DNA of 64,000 nt, taken from the NCBI RefSeq assembly GCF_000257645.1, contig NZ_AJHJ01000001.1, positions 62,001-126,000 of the forward strand. Reading direction: 5' to 3'. The translations under genes and the position numbers were made by a program. The notes under the pieces are model-generated. The model ran no database searches. It saw only the letters and a program-made list of their open reading frames with translations, and had not been told where the DNA came from. Below, one piece after another: positions 16,649 to 27,359 of this stretch. Every line of letters begins with the position of its first letter. The first letter of the stretch is position 1. This DNA comes from Serratia sp. M24T3. Its GTDB lineage: Bacteria > Pseudomonadota > Gammaproteobacteria > Enterobacterales > Enterobacteriaceae.

Positions 16649-19312
16649 TTACGCCAGACGCGGGTTAACTTTGTCAGCATCGATGCCAAACTTGGTGATG
16701 GCTTCAGCCACAACCTTAACATCGATCTCGCCACGCTTGGCCAATTCACCCAGTGCTGCAACGACCACGTAAGATGCATCGATCTCGAAGTGGTGACGCA
16801 GGTTTTCGCGGCTGTCAGAACGACCAAAGCCGTCGGTGCCAAGCACGCGGAAATCGCTGGCAGGAACGAAGTTACGGATCTGCTCGGCGAACAGCTTCAT
16901 GTAGTCAGTCGATGCAACAACCGGCGCATCATTCATAACCTGAGCCACGTAAGGAACGCGTGGTTCTTCAGCCGGATGCAACATGTTCCAACGTTCGCAA
17001 TCCTGGCCGTCACGGGCCAGCTCGGTGAATGAAGTCACGCTGTAAACATCAGAGCCAACGCCGTAGTCTTTGGCCAGAATCTGAGCAGCATCACGCACGT
17101 GGCGCAGAATGGAGCCCGAGCTCATCAACTGCACTTTACCCTTACTACCTTCGATGGTTTCTAATTTATAGATACCTTTACGAATGCCCTCTTCCGCGCC
17201 TTCTGGCATAGCTGGCATGTGGTAGTTTTCGTTCAGCGTAGTAATGTAGTAATAAATGTTTTCTTGAGCTTCGCCGTACATACGAACCAGGCCGTCATGC
17301 ATGATGACCGCCACTTCGTAGGCATACGCCGGATCGTAAGAAATACAGTTAGGAATAGTCAGCGACTGAATGTGGCTGTGACCATCTTCATGCTGCAGAC
17401 CTTCACCGTTCAGAGTTGTACGACCTGAAGTCCCACCGACCAGGAAGCCGCGCGCCTGTTGGTCGCCCGCTGCCCAGCACAAGTCACCGATACGCTGGAA
17501 ACCGAACATAGAATAGTAGATATAGAACGGGATCATAGGCAGGTCGTTGGTGCTGTACGACGTCGCCGCTGCCAGCCAGGAAGAGGCGGCACCCAGTTCG
17601 TTGATACCTTCCTGCAGAATCTGACCTTTCTCGTCTTCTTTATAGTAAGCAACCTGCTCACGGTCTTGCGGGGTATATTGCTGACCGTTCGGGCTGTAAA
17701 TACCAATCTGACGGAACAGACCTTCCATACCGAAAGTACGCGCTTCATCGGCGATGATCGGTACCAGACGATCTTTGATAGATTCGTTTTTCAGCATCAC
17801 GTTCAAAGCACGGACGAAAGCGATAGTGGTCGAAATCTCTTTCTTCTGCTCTTCGAGAAGCTGAGAGAAGTCTTCCAGTTTCGGCATTTCCAGCTTCTGG
17901 GTGAAGTTTGGCAGACGAGTTGGCAGATAGCCTTTCAGCGCCTGGCGACGTTCGTGCAGGTATTTGTACTCTGCAGAGTCTTTTTCCAGAGTGATGTAAG
18001 GTAGTTTATCAATGTTTTCATCGCTAACCGGCACGCTGAAACGATCACGGATATAGCGCACGCCATCCATGTTCATTTTCTTGACCTGGTGGGCAATGTT
18101 CTTGCCTTCAGCAGTTTCACCCATGCCGTAACCTTTGATGGTGTGAGCAAGAATTACTGTTGGCTGGCCTTTGGTATTCTGCGCTTTGTTCAGTGCAGCA
18201 AAGACTTTCTTAGGATCGTGACCCCCGCGGTTCAGAGCCCAGATCTGCTCATCGGTCATGTCTTTGACCAATTCCGCAGTTTCTGGATACTTGCCGAAGA
18301 AGTGCTCGCGAACATATTTACCGTCGCGCGATTTGAAGGTCTGGTAGTCACCGTCAACCGTTTCGTTCATCAGCTGGATAAGCTTGCCGCTGGTGTCTTT
18401 ACGCAGCAATTCATCCCAGCGGTTGCCCCAAATCACCTTGATTACGTTCCAGCCGGCGCCTGCAAAGATGCCTTCCAGTTCGTTGATGATTTTACCATTA
18501 CCGGTAACCGGGCCATCAAGGCGCTGCAGGTTACAGTTGATGATGAAGCACAGGTTGTCCAGCTTCTCACGGGTCGCGATGGTGATCGCACCTTTAGATT
18601 CTGGCTCATCCATCTCACCGTCGCCCAGGAACGCGTAAACGCGCTGGCTGGTAGTGTCTTTCAGACCGCGGTGATCAAGATATTTCAGGAACTTGGCCTG
18701 ATAAATAGCACCGATTGGACCCAGACCCATTGATACGGTCGGGAACTGCCAGAATTCAGGCATCAGTTTAGGGTGTGGATATGAAGAAAGACCTTTACCG
18801 TGAACTTCCTGACGGAAATTGTTCATCTGGTCTTCAGTCAGGCGGCCTTCAAGGAAAGCACGCGCGTACACGCCCGGAGAAATGTGGCCCTGGAAGTAAA
18901 CCAGATCGCCGCCGTCCTGCTCGTTGCGTGCACGGAAAAAGTGGTTGAAGCACACTTCGTAAATAGCGGCAGAAGACTGGAATGATGACATGTGGCCACC
19001 CAAATCCAGGTCTTTTTTAGAGGCACGCAGAACGGTCATGATCGCGTTCCAGCGGATTGCCGTACGAATGTTGCGTTCCAGCTCCAGGTTACCCGGATAT
19101 TCAGGTTCGTCTTCAACAGCGATGGTATTGATATAGTTACGGCTTGCAGAACCAGCTGCAACGCTCACGCCGCCTTTACGTGCTTCGCTCAGAACCTGAT
19201 CGATCAGGAACTGTGCACGCTCAACACCTTCTTCACGGATGACCGATTCGATCGCTTGTAGCCAGTCGCGAGTTTCGATCGGATCCACGTCATTATTTAC
19301 ACGTTCTGACAT
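16649..19312 (-). CDS. aceE: Pyruvate dehydrogenase E1 component
   Basis: Homodimeric thiamine-diphosphate enzyme that decarboxylates pyruvate and acetylates the lipoyl groups of AceF. The ThDP motif GDGEMDEPESKGAI, the catalytic-region HEDGHSHIQ and the C-terminal NPRLA are visible. The 887 residues equal the E. coli protein. It begins the structural part of the operon, 199 bases after pdhR, and the gap contains a long hairpin. Confidence 0.98.
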   Translation of the reverse strand: MSERVNNDVDPIETRDWLQAIESVIREEGVERAQFLIDQVLSEARKGGVSVAAGSASRNYINTIAVEDEPEYPGNLELERNIRTAIRWNAIMTVLRASKKDLDLGGHMSSFQSSAAIYEVCFNHFFRARNEQDGGDLVYFQGHISPGVYARAFLEGRLTEDQMNNFRQEVHGKGLSSYPHPKLMPEFWQFPTVSMGLGPIGAIYQAKFLKYLDHRGLKDTTSQRVYAFLGDGEMDEPESKGAITIATREKLDNLCFIINCNLQRLDGPVTGNGKIINELEGIFAGAGWNVIKVIWGNRWDELLRKDTSGKLIQLMNETVDGDYQTFKSRDGKYVREHFFGKYPETAELVKDMTDEQIWALNRGGHDPKKVFAALNKAQNTKGQPTVILAHTIKGYGMGETAEGKNIAHQVKKMNMDGVRYIRDRFSVPVSDENIDKLPYITLEKDSAEYKYLHERRQALKGYLPTRLPNFTQKLEMPKLEDFSQLLEEQKKEISTTIAFVRALNVMLKNESIKDRLVPIIADEARTFGMEGLFRQIGIYSPNGQQYTPQDREQVAYYKEDEKGQILQEGINELGAASSWLAAATSYSTNDLPMIPFYIYYSMFGFQRIGDLCWAAGDQQARGFLVGGTSGRTTLNGEGLQHEDGHSHIQSLTIPNCISYDPAYAYEVAVIMHDGLVRMYGEAQENIYYYITTLNENYHMPAMPEGAEEGIRKGIYKLETIEGSKGKVQLMSSGSILRHVRDAAQILAKDYGVGSDVYSVTSFTELARDGQDCERWNMLHPAEEPRVPYVAQVMNDAPVVASTDYMKLFAEQIRNFVPASDFRVLGTDGFGRSDSRENLRHHFEIDASYVVVAALGELAKRGEIDVKVVAEAITKFGIDADKVNPRLA

Positions 19313-19355
19313 GGTGCTTTTCCTTATCTGTCTCTAATACGTAGGTTTATCTGGA

Positions 19356-19400
19356 GCCTGTCTTCCTGCATTCTTGACGTAAAAATGCACGAAGACAGGC
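19356..19400 (-). repeat. Long hairpin in the pdhR-aceE intercistronic region
   Basis: Seventeen-base arms (19356-19372 and 19384-19400) pair with a single mismatch around an 11-base loop; the arms begin GCCTGTCTTC. There is no T tract on the minus strand, so it does not look like an intrinsic terminator. It would be transcribed in the pdhR-aceEF mRNA, 44 bases before the aceE ATG. Confidence 0.85.
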
Positions 19401-19511
19401 CCATCAGTTTAGTTTCTGCTCTCCTGAAAGAGCATCAAGCTTCCAAAATTATTCTCAAAAAACCCTAAAAAACGGGCCATGGGTATGCAGACAGCCAGGA
19501 TTACCCAGAGT

Positions 19512-20282
19512 TTAATTTTCTTCATTGCGTTGCTGGAGTCGGCGTAGTGAACGATCACGACGGCTGTGCTCCCTGCTCATATCCAGCAAAACTTCCTCAA
19601 TAAACGCCAAGTGGCGGTGTGAAGCTTCGCGCGCCTTTTCCGGCTCGCGTGCCACAATCGCCGCAAAAATCCCGGCGCGGTGGTTGCTCACCAGCGGCAG
19701 CATTTCGCGACGCGAGTAAAGCAATTCAAAATTTTGGCGGACGTTTTTTTCCAGCATTGGTCCCATACAGCGGACCAGATGCAGCAGCACCATATTATGC
19801 GTGGCTTCTGTTACAGCAACTTGGTACTGCATAACCGCGTCGGCTTCGGCGTCGAGATCGCCGCTGTCCTGCGCTGTCTGAATCACAACGTGACAGTCAC
19901 GAATGCGCTGCAGGTCCTCTTCCGTTCCACGAAGTGCGGCATAATATGCAGCAATACCTTCAAGCGCGTGTCGGGTTTCAAGGAGGTCAAACTGTGATTC
20001 AGGATGGTCAGAAAGTAATTCTGTAAGAGGATCACTAAAGCTTTGCCAGAGGTTGCTTTGTACGAAAGTACCACCGCCCTGGCGACGAAGCAGAAGCCCT
20101 TTGGCTTCAAGCCGCTGGATAGCTTCCCTCAGCGAAGGCCTTGAAACATCAAACTGTTTTGCCAGTTCACGTTCAGGCAAAAGTTTTTCACCAGGCCGTA
20201 GCGTCCCTTCCAGGATCAGAGATTCGAGCTGTTTCTCAATTGCGTCAGATAACTTCGGCTGTCTAATTTTACTGTAGGCCAT
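19512..20282 (-). CDS. pdhR: Pyruvate-responsive GntR-family repressor PdhR
   Basis: Represses its own operon and other respiratory genes unless pyruvate is bound. The start at 20282 ([13 protein letters not shown]) gives 256 residues, against 254 in E. coli; a frame 20 codons longer lacks homology. The N-terminal GntR winged helix ([22 protein letters not shown]) is near-identical to E. coli, followed by an FCD effector domain with the conserved [11 protein letters not shown] and [10 protein letters not shown] perfect operator lies 46 bases upstream, consistent with autoregulation. Confidence 0.97.
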   Translation of the reverse strand: MAYSKIRQPKLSDAIEKQLESLILEGTLRPGEKLLPERELAKQFDVSRPSLREAIQRLEAKGLLLRRQGGGTFVQSNLWQSFSDPLTELLSDHPESQFDLLETRHALEGIAAYYAALRGTEEDLQRIRDCHVVIQTAQDSGDLDAEADAVMQYQVAVTEATHNMVLLHLVRCMGPMLEKNVRQNFELLYSRREMLPLVSNHRAGIFAAIVAREPEKAREASHRHLAFIEEVLLDMSREHSRRDRSLRRLQQRNEEN

Positions 20283-20327
20283 GGGAACGTTTATCTGCCT
20301 TTTAGGTCTCGTGAAGAGCTCGGAGTA

Positions 20328-20344
20328 AATTGGTAATACCAATT
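20328..20344 (-). promoter_or_regulatory. PdhR operator
   Basis: A perfect palindrome AATTGGT-N3-ACCAATT, fitting the established PdhR consensus ATTGGTNNNACCAAT. It overlaps the end of the -10 hexamer and the likely start site of the pdh promoter, the position expected for repression. Confidence 0.93.
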
Positions 20345-20370
20345 TAAAAAACGTGGCCGTAAAGTAACAA
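20342..20370 (-). promoter_or_regulatory. Main promoter of pdhR-aceEF-lpd
   Basis: On the minus strand TTGTTA (20365-20370) and TTAAAT (20342-20347) are separated by 17 bases. The -10 abuts the PdhR operator. Confidence 0.65.
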
Positions 20371-20705
20371 AGTATTCACTCGGTGTCCATATCGGGCCTT
20401 CCTTAAAACCGCTTATCCCGCACATTTTAACAAAAATTTAGCATTTCATTTTTTAACGTGCTCTGGATCACATTTCGACCTTTTTAGTCAGTTTTTTGAT
20501 CAACATGCGCGTTTCTTATGCGCTTATTCAATAAACCAGGTGCAAACTTTTTCGCTTAACACTATTCTTGGCCGAACGGTAGTTAATGCTGATTTTAAGT
20601 CACATTACAGCCGTAAATAATTAGATACAAAGCATGTAATCTTCGGCTTACAGCATACGTTTTAAGCTGATTTTTAGATTTTCCCTTACGACAGAGGATC
20701 GGGAA
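20371..20705. other. pdhR-aroP divergent intergenic region
   Basis: AT-rich region with no ORF of note. Apart from the pdh promoter and the candidate TyrR box near aroP, I see only homopolymer-rich stretches typical of upstream regulatory DNA. Confidence 0.5.
20635..20652 (+). promoter_or_regulatory. Candidate TyrR box upstream of aroP
   Basis: TGTAAT-N6-CTTACA matches 10 of 12 positions of the TyrR consensus TGTAAA-N6-TTTACA. It lies 53 bases before the aroP ATG. TyrR represses aroP in E. coli. Confidence 0.6.
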
Positions 20706-22079
20706 ATGGAACACAGGCAACACGGTGATGAACTGAAGCGCGGGCTGAAAAATCGCCACATTCAGTTGATTGCTTTAGGTGGCGCAATTGGCACCGGGCT
20801 TTTTCTGGGGATAGCCCAAACGATTAAAATGGCTGGGCCTTCTGTACTTCTTGGCTATGCCATTGGCGGTTTGATCGCATTTCTGATCATGCGTCAGTTA
20901 GGTGAAATGGTAGTAGAAGAACCTGTTGCAGGTTCCTTTAGTCATTTTGCCTACAAATACTGGGGTAATTTTGCTGGTTTCGCCTCAGGCTGGAACTACT
21001 GGGTATTATACGTATTAGTCGCAATGGCAGAGCTGACCGCGGTTGGCATCTACGTACAATACTGGTGGCCCGAGATCCCGACCTGGGTCTCTGCTCTGGT
21101 GTTCTTTGTGCTGATTAACGCCATTAACCTGACCAACGTTAAAGTTTACGGCGAGATGGAGTTCTGGCTTTCGCTGGTAAAAGTGGTCGCGATTGTCGGC
21201 ATGATCGTCTTCGGTGCCTGGCTGCTGGCCAGCGGTCACGGCGGTCCCGAAGCTACAGTGACCAATCTCTGGGCGCAGGGAGGATTCTTTCCTAATGGCG
21301 TTAAAGGGTTAGTGATGGCGATGGCGGTGATCATGTTCTCGTTCGGCGGACTCGAGCTGGTCGGCATTACTGCTGCCGAAGCCGATGACCCGGAAAAAAG
21401 CATTCCCAAAGCCACCAATCAGGTTATCTATCGTATTCTGATTTTTTATATTGGCTCGCTGGCTATCCTGCTTTCGCTCTATCCCTGGGGCAAAGTTATC
21501 GAAGGCGGTAGCCCGTTTGTACTGATCTTTAACGCCTTGGACAGCAAGCTGGTCGCAACCCTGCTTAACGTTGTGGTGCTGGTTGCGGCACTGTCGGTTT
21601 ACAACAGCTGTGTTTACAGCAACAGCCGCATGCTGTTTGGCCTCGCCAAGCAAGGCAACGGTCCAAAATCGCTGCTGAAAGTTGACCGTCGTGGCGTGCC
21701 TTATGTGGCCATCGGTGTCTCGGCGCTGGCTACCGCATTATGCGTTGTGATTAACTACGTGATGCCAGGCGAAGCGTTTGAAATCCTGATGTCGCTGGTA
21801 GTTTCTGCTCTGGTGATCAACTGGGCGATGATAAGCCTGGCGCACCTCAAGTTTCGTCAGGCCAAGGCGCGTGCTGGCGTAAATACCAAGTTTAAAGCGC
21901 TGCTTTATCCACTGGGTAATTACATTTGCCTGCTGTTCCTGGCAGGTATTCTGGTGATTATGTACCTCACGCCAGGTATTCGCATTTCGGTGATTCTAAT
22001 CCCGGTGTGGCTGATTTTGCTCGGTATCAGCTACAAGCTGAAAGGCAAAAATTCTGCAGTGGTTAATCTCGGTAAATAA
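20706..22079 (+). CDS. aroP: Aromatic amino acid:H+ symporter AroP
   Basis: General permease for Phe, Tyr and Trp in the inner membrane (APC superfamily, about 12 transmembrane helices). The first helix carries the substrate-binding GAIGTGLFLG, and helix 6 has the conserved MFSFGGLELVGITAAEAD. It has 457 residues, as in E. coli. The family is shared with PheP, and the divergent pairing with pdhR is the E. coli aroP arrangement, so AroP is preferred. A terminator follows directly. Confidence 0.93.
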   Translation: MEHRQHGDELKRGLKNRHIQLIALGGAIGTGLFLGIAQTIKMAGPSVLLGYAIGGLIAFLIMRQLGEMVVEEPVAGSFSHFAYKYWGNFAGFASGWNYWVLYVLVAMAELTAVGIYVQYWWPEIPTWVSALVFFVLINAINLTNVKVYGEMEFWLSLVKVVAIVGMIVFGAWLLASGHGGPEATVTNLWAQGGFFPNGVKGLVMAMAVIMFSFGGLELVGITAAEADDPEKSIPKATNQVIYRILIFYIGSLAILLSLYPWGKVIEGGSPFVLIFNALDSKLVATLLNVVVLVAALSVYNSCVYSNSRMLFGLAKQGNGPKSLLKVDRRGVPYVAIGVSALATALCVVINYVMPGEAFEILMSLVVSALVINWAMISLAHLKFRQAKARAGVNTKFKALLYPLGNYICLLFLAGILVIMYLTPGIRISVILIPVWLILLGISYKLKGKNSAVVNLGK

Positions 22080-22095
22080 CCCGCTTATAAATGAC

Positions 22096-22123
22096 AAACC
22101 CGGCGCTTCTGCCGGGTTTTTTT
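22096..22123 (+). terminator. Terminator after aroP
   Basis: Perfect nine-base arms AAACCCGGC/GCCGGGTTT around a six-base loop, running into a T tract 16 bases after the stop. Confidence 0.93.
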
Positions 22124-22276
22124 ATGCTTGTGCAAAGCCATCCGAACTGTTGCCAAGCTCACAATTTCATTTTCGTGACCAATTCGTCCATCTCTATGAC
22201 CTTTATCTCCTGACTCGAAACCATAAGCGAGGTTAATACTTCATACACAAGTTATTTGCCCCTTTGGAGAGAATCA

Positions 22277-23710
22277 ATGAGACAAGGCGCGCTGTCATTT
22301 AAAGAGAAAGTGGCCTATGGCATGGGAGATGCGGGCTGCAACATGATTTGGGGCACCATCACCCTGTTTCTGAGCTACTTTTATACCGACGTTTTCGGGC
22401 TGGCTCCTGCCTTGGTTGGCGTGATGTTATTATCGGTGAGAGTCGTCGATGCAGTCAGCGATCCGATTATGGGCGCGATTGCAGACCGGACCACCACTCG
22501 CTGGGGGCGATTCCGTCCTTATTTACTGTGGGTTTCGCTGCCATTCGCCCTGTTTAGCGTTTTAATGTTTTCAACGCCAGACTGGAGTTACTCCAGCAAG
22601 GTGATCTATGCGTTTGTGACCTATTTCCTGATGTCGCTGACCTACACCGCTATCAACATTCCTTACTGTTCGCTGGGCGGTGTGATAACAGCCGATCCAA
22701 AAGAGCGAGTTTCCTGTCAGTCTTATCGTTTCTTTATGGTCGGCATTGCCACGCTGATTCTGTCCTCTTCCCTGCTGCCAATGGCGCAGTGGTTCGGTGG
22801 CGCGGACAAGGCTCGCGGTTATCAGATGTCGATTGGGGTGATGGCGCTGATTGCGCTGGTCATGTTTTTGTTTTGCTTTAGCTCGGTCAGAGAGCGAATT
22901 CACCCTGCAGCCCCCACTAAACGCGCACTGAAAAGTGACCTCAAAGATGTATGGAAGAACGACCAGTGGGTGCGCATTCTGCTGCTGACTTTCTGCAACG
23001 TCTGCCCCGGCTTTATTCGCATGGCCGCCACTATGTATTACGTCACCTGGGTGATGGAGAAATCGACGTCGTTCGCCAGCCTGTTTATCAGCCTTGGCGT
23101 CGTCGGCATGATGGTCGGCAGTGCGCTGGCCAAGCCTCTCACCGATCGCTTCTGCAAGCTAAAAGTCTTCTTCTGGACCAATATCATCCTCACGCTGTTT
23201 TCATGTGGCTTCTACTTCCTGAATCCACATCTGACGACATTGATTCTGGTGGCATATTTTGTGCTGAATATCCTGCATCAGATACCTTCCCCACTGCACT
23301 GGTCATTGATGGCAGACGTAGACGATTACGGCGAGTGGAAAACCGGTAAACGAAGCACCGGCATCAGTTTTTCCGGCAATTTATTCTTTCTGAAGTGCGG
23401 ACTGGCAGTAGCTGGCGCTATGGTTGGATTTTTACTCTCGCTTTATGGCTATCAAGGGGGTGCCACATCACAGACTGCATCAGCGCTTAACGGTATCGTG
23501 CTGTTGTTCACCGTGATTCCGGGTATTGGTTATCTGATTACCGCCGGCGTGGTCAGGCTATTGAAAGTTGACCGTGAATTAATGAAGACTATTCAGGCCG
23601 ATTTGGAGAAACGCCGCCACAATTTTCATGATCTAAACACCTATCCTGAAGCTAAACAGGGGGCAGCCGATTTATCGGCCTTTGCAAGCAAGGAACCCAA
23701 GCATGAGTAA
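22277..23710 (+). CDS. GPH-family sugar:cation symporter (pentoside type)
   Basis: Inner-membrane symporter of the glycoside-pentoside-hexuronide family (MFS superfamily, about 12 helices, 477 residues). The start at 22277 follows GGAGAG. Family marks are the N-terminal KEKVAYGMGDAGCNMIWG, the loop after helix 2 with DAVSDPIMGAIADRTTTRWGRFRPYL, here given as separate motifs DPIMG and RWGRFRPY, and the central ADVDDYGEWKTGKR. It resembles E. coli YagG/XynP-like xyloside carriers. The overlapping GH43 gene suggests it imports short arabino- or xylo-oligosaccharides. The exact sugar is inference. Confidence 0.85.
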   Translation: MRQGALSFKEKVAYGMGDAGCNMIWGTITLFLSYFYTDVFGLAPALVGVMLLSVRVVDAVSDPIMGAIADRTTTRWGRFRPYLLWVSLPFALFSVLMFSTPDWSYSSKVIYAFVTYFLMSLTYTAINIPYCSLGGVITADPKERVSCQSYRFFMVGIATLILSSSLLPMAQWFGGADKARGYQMSIGVMALIALVMFLFCFSSVRERIHPAAPTKRALKSDLKDVWKNDQWVRILLLTFCNVCPGFIRMAATMYYVTWVMEKSTSFASLFISLGVVGMMVGSALAKPLTDRFCKLKVFFWTNIILTLFSCGFYFLNPHLTTLILVAYFVLNILHQIPSPLHWSLMADVDDYGEWKTGKRSTGISFSGNLFFLKCGLAVAGAMVGFLLSLYGYQGGATSQTASALNGIVLLFTVIPGIGYLITAGVVRLLKVDRELMKTIQADLEKRRHNFHDLNTYPEAKQGAADLSAFASKEPKHE

Positions 23711-24659
23711 AAGTGTTTATTCGAATCCGTTTATCACCCAGCGCGCCGATCCGCACATCTGGCGTCATACCGACGGCCATTATTATTTTATCGCTTCGGT
23801 ACCAGAGTATGACCGGCTCGAAATTCGCCGTTCAGCCACTCTTGAAGGTCTGGCCGAAGCCCGACCGCGCATAGTCTGGCGCAAGCACAGTGGCGGCCCA
23901 ATGAGCGCACTGATTTGGGCGCCAGAGCTGCATTATATCAATGGCAACTGGTACATTTATTTTGCCGCAGCGCCTTCAGACAAAATAGTCAAAGGATTGT
24001 TTCAACATCGAATGTTCGTGCTTGAATGCTCCGATGCCGATCCCCTGAGTGGAAAATGGCAGGAGAAAGGCCGGGTCGCCACGCCGATTGATAGCTTCTC
24101 GCTGGATGCGACCCATTTCAGTCATGCGGGCAAAAGCTACTATCTTTGGGCGCAAAAAGATCCAGCTATTGAGGGTAATTCAAACTTGTATCTGGCTGAG
24201 ATGAGCAACCCGTGGACGCTAAAATCCGCGCCGGTAATGCTTAGCAAGCCGGAACTACCGTGGGAAACCATTGGTTTTAAAGTGAATGAAGGACCAGCGG
24301 TGATTGAGGGCTACGACAAAATTTTCATCACCTATTCCGCCAGCGCCACTGACGAAAATTACTGCATTGGCTTGCTATGGGCCGATCTCGAAAGCGATAT
24401 CACCGATCCGGGCCAATGGCATAAATCGCCGACGCCGGTATTTAAGACTGAGGCAGATAATCGTCAGTTTGGACCGGGACACAACAGTTTTACCCAGAAT
24501 GAAAAAGGCGAGGACGTGCTGGTTTATCACGCAAGAAATTACACCGAGATTCAAGGTGATCCGCTTTACGATCCCAACCGCCACACGCGATTAAAGACCA
24601 TAAACTGGGACGATGACGGCATGCCGGTGTTCGGTATTCCTCCGGCAGATAATCATTAG
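23703..24659 (+). CDS. GH43 family glycosidase (arabinofuranosidase/xylosidase-like)
   Basis: Five-bladed beta-propeller glycosidase, 318 residues, with no signal peptide, so it should act on imported oligosaccharides in the cytoplasm. The inverting catalytic triad is recognisable: general base Asp16 (RADPHIW), pKa modulator Asp135 (SLDATHF) and general acid Glu196 (NEGPAV). The N-terminal pattern, ASVPEYDR and GPMSALIWAPELH, resembles the GH43 branch that contains exo-alpha-1,5-arabinofuranosidases; a beta-xylosidase activity cannot be excluded. The ATG overlaps the end of the transporter gene by eight bases, so the pair is one operon. Confidence 0.85.
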   Translation: MSKSVYSNPFITQRADPHIWRHTDGHYYFIASVPEYDRLEIRRSATLEGLAEARPRIVWRKHSGGPMSALIWAPELHYINGNWYIYFAAAPSDKIVKGLFQHRMFVLECSDADPLSGKWQEKGRVATPIDSFSLDATHFSHAGKSYYLWAQKDPAIEGNSNLYLAEMSNPWTLKSAPVMLSKPELPWETIGFKVNEGPAVIEGYDKIFITYSASATDENYCIGLLWADLESDITDPGQWHKSPTPVFKTEADNRQFGPGHNSFTQNEKGEDVLVYHARNYTEIQGDPLYDPNRHTRLKTINWDDDGMPVFGIPPADNH

Positions 24660-24664
24660 TTTGA

Positions 24665-25519
24665 TTAAACCAGTGTGCCGTAAATCGTCAGCAATGCCAC
24701 CACGATAAGAATGATAATGGTGACTTTTCGCGCCATGGCAACCGCTGAGCGCGGGGTTTGTACCGGATCAAGGTGCGGATCGCGCGCCAGTGAAAACTGA
24801 GCTAATCGAGTAAGCACTTCATACTGTCGAGTATGTACATCGCCCAGTGAAGCAAACCAGGCCGGTAAGGCCTTTTCTCCGTGACCAATCAAAGCATAGG
24901 CAACGCCCGCAAGACGAACCGGGATCCAGTCAAGCACATGCAGCAGATTATCGACACCAGATTGGCTGCGCTTCAACGGCGTAGAGTTGCGGGCAAGCCA
25001 GGACTGATAACCGCGCAGTGCGGCATAGCCTGCCAACGCAACCGGACCATAAGGCCCGCAGACTACAAACCAGAATAGCGGCGCGAGATAATAGCGAAAG
25101 TTAATCCAGATTAGGGCGTTTTGCAGCTCGCGTAAACGCAGGCCCTCGGCACAATCCCCAGGTAAACCGTGAATAAGCGCCAGCTCTTCTGCCATCTCGG
25201 AACAGGCGTTGGAATCGCCCTGACGAGCAGATTTCAGATAGGCGCGATAGTGCTTGCGCTTAAGACCCGCACCGATGCACAGCAGGCAGATCAACACCCA
25301 TAACACCAGCGATGGAACACCAAAGAAAAAGCCATGTACCAGCCGCAGAATACCCCACACCACCGCCATCCAAATGACAATAATCGCCAGAGTTTTAGTC
25401 AGCGAAGCCGCGCGACCGCGGCGATAAATCACCTCGAAACGATGATCGAGCTGCCAATGCTCGCCTAGTTTAAATAAGCGTTCCCAGGCTAAAACCAGCA
25501 ACAAAGTAATTAACGTCAT
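24665..25519 (-). CDS. ampE: Inner-membrane protein AmpE
   Basis: Membrane protein of the ampDE operon linked to beta-lactamase induction; its biochemical role is not settled. The length is 284 residues, as in E. coli. Hydrophobic segments lie at the N-terminus ([19 protein letters not shown]), around 45-60 and 70-88, in the middle ([11 protein letters not shown]) and at the C-terminus ([14 protein letters not shown]). It starts 38 bases after ampD and converges with the GH43 gene, leaving only five bases between the stops. Confidence 0.93.
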   Translation of the reverse strand: MTLITLLLVLAWERLFKLGEHWQLDHRFEVIYRRGRAASLTKTLAIIVIWMAVVWGILRLVHGFFFGVPSLVLWVLICLLCIGAGLKRKHYRAYLKSARQGDSNACSEMAEELALIHGLPGDCAEGLRLRELQNALIWINFRYYLAPLFWFVVCGPYGPVALAGYAALRGYQSWLARNSTPLKRSQSGVDNLLHVLDWIPVRLAGVAYALIGHGEKALPAWFASLGDVHTRQYEVLTRLAQFSLARDPHLDPVQTPRSAVAMARKVTIIILIVVALLTIYGTLV

Positions 25520-25557
25520 GGACGATGGCTCTCTTTTGGTGTGTTACTCAGCGTGTG

Positions 25558-26097
25558 CTATTTCATTGCTTCAAGATAGCGCTGCCAGTCAAAGTGCGGG
25601 CCTGGGTCAGTTTTCCTGCCCGGCGCAATATCACTATGTCCTGTAATGTGCTGCAAATCGATAGGATAGTGTCTTAGTATCAAATCAGTAACTTGAAGTA
25701 AACTCTGATATTGAGCGTCGGTAAATGGCTCAAAGTCGGTTCCTTCGAGTTCGATGCCGATAGAGAAGTCATTACAACGCTCCCTGCCCTGCCAGTTAGA
25801 GACTCCTGCATGCCAGGCACGTTTGTTAAAAGGCACGTATTGCACCACTTCACCGTCGCGGCGGATTAAACAATGGGCCGCAACGCGTAGCTGGTAAATC
25901 TGCTCGAAAAAGGGGTCTTCACTGGGATCGAGCGTACCGGTAAACAGCTGATCGATGTAAGGCCCGCCAAACTTGCCAGGCGGTAGGCTTATATTATGGA
26001 TAATCAACAGTGAGGGAATTTCATCTTCTGGGCGAAGATCGCAATGCGGAGAAATAACCTGCCGCGCTTCGGTGATCCAGCCTTGGCTTAACTCCAT
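25558..26097 (-). CDS. ampD: 1,6-anhydro-N-acetylmuramyl-L-alanine amidase AmpD
   Basis: Cytosolic zinc amidase of muropeptide recycling. It removes the peptide from anhydromuropeptides and so keeps AmpR-controlled beta-lactamase off. Zinc ligands His34, His154 and Asp164 and the catalytic Glu116 fall at exactly the E. coli positions (IIHNIS, GHSDIAP, KTDPGP and GIELEG). The protein is 179 residues. It heads an ampDE operon and is divergent from nadC. Confidence 0.96.
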   Translation of the reverse strand: MELSQGWITEARQVISPHCDLRPEDEIPSLLIIHNISLPPGKFGGPYIDQLFTGTLDPSEDPFFEQIYQLRVAAHCLIRRDGEVVQYVPFNKRAWHAGVSNWQGRERCNDFSIGIELEGTDFEPFTDAQYQSLLQVTDLILRHYPIDLQHITGHSDIAPGRKTDPGPHFDWQRYLEAMK

Positions 26098-26126
26098 TGT
26101 CGCTCCTTTTCAAGTATGACGGGTAA

Positions 26127-27107
<981 letters not shown>

Positions 27108-27160
27108 ACCTCAAGCAAATTCTCCTGCCGTTTAAACTAATCCCTGAATGAGATTTAGAG

Positions 27161-27200
27161 AATCCCCTCTTCGGTTTTTTTTGAAACCGCGAGGGGAATT
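27161..27200. repeat. Imperfect inverted repeat between nadC and ppdD
   Basis: The arms AATCCCCTCTTCGGTTT and AAACCGCGAGGGGAATT pair with small bulges across a loop made of Ts, about 55 bases after nadC. The T run lies in the loop and not after the stem, so it is not a normal terminator. The function is unknown. Confidence 0.6.
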
Positions 27201-27359
27201 TGCGAGCTTTATTCCTGATTTATTTCTCCGTTTCATCATTACATTTTCTTTTTCCGCGACGTCTCGCAAGACGCTTTTTCTCCGCTAGCCGCTGCACACC
27301 GAAGTCGCTAAGTTGAGCCCTCATTCAGCCTCAATGATTTCCAGGAAAAGGAAAACCTT

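Noticed and set aside
15331-17032. Long plus-strand frames opposite aceF and aceE (up to 455 codons)
   Set aside because: They are antisense shadows of codon-biased, repetitive lipoyl-domain and linker DNA. Their translations are low-complexity (Ser/Ala/Thr or Arg/Phe rich) and match no family.
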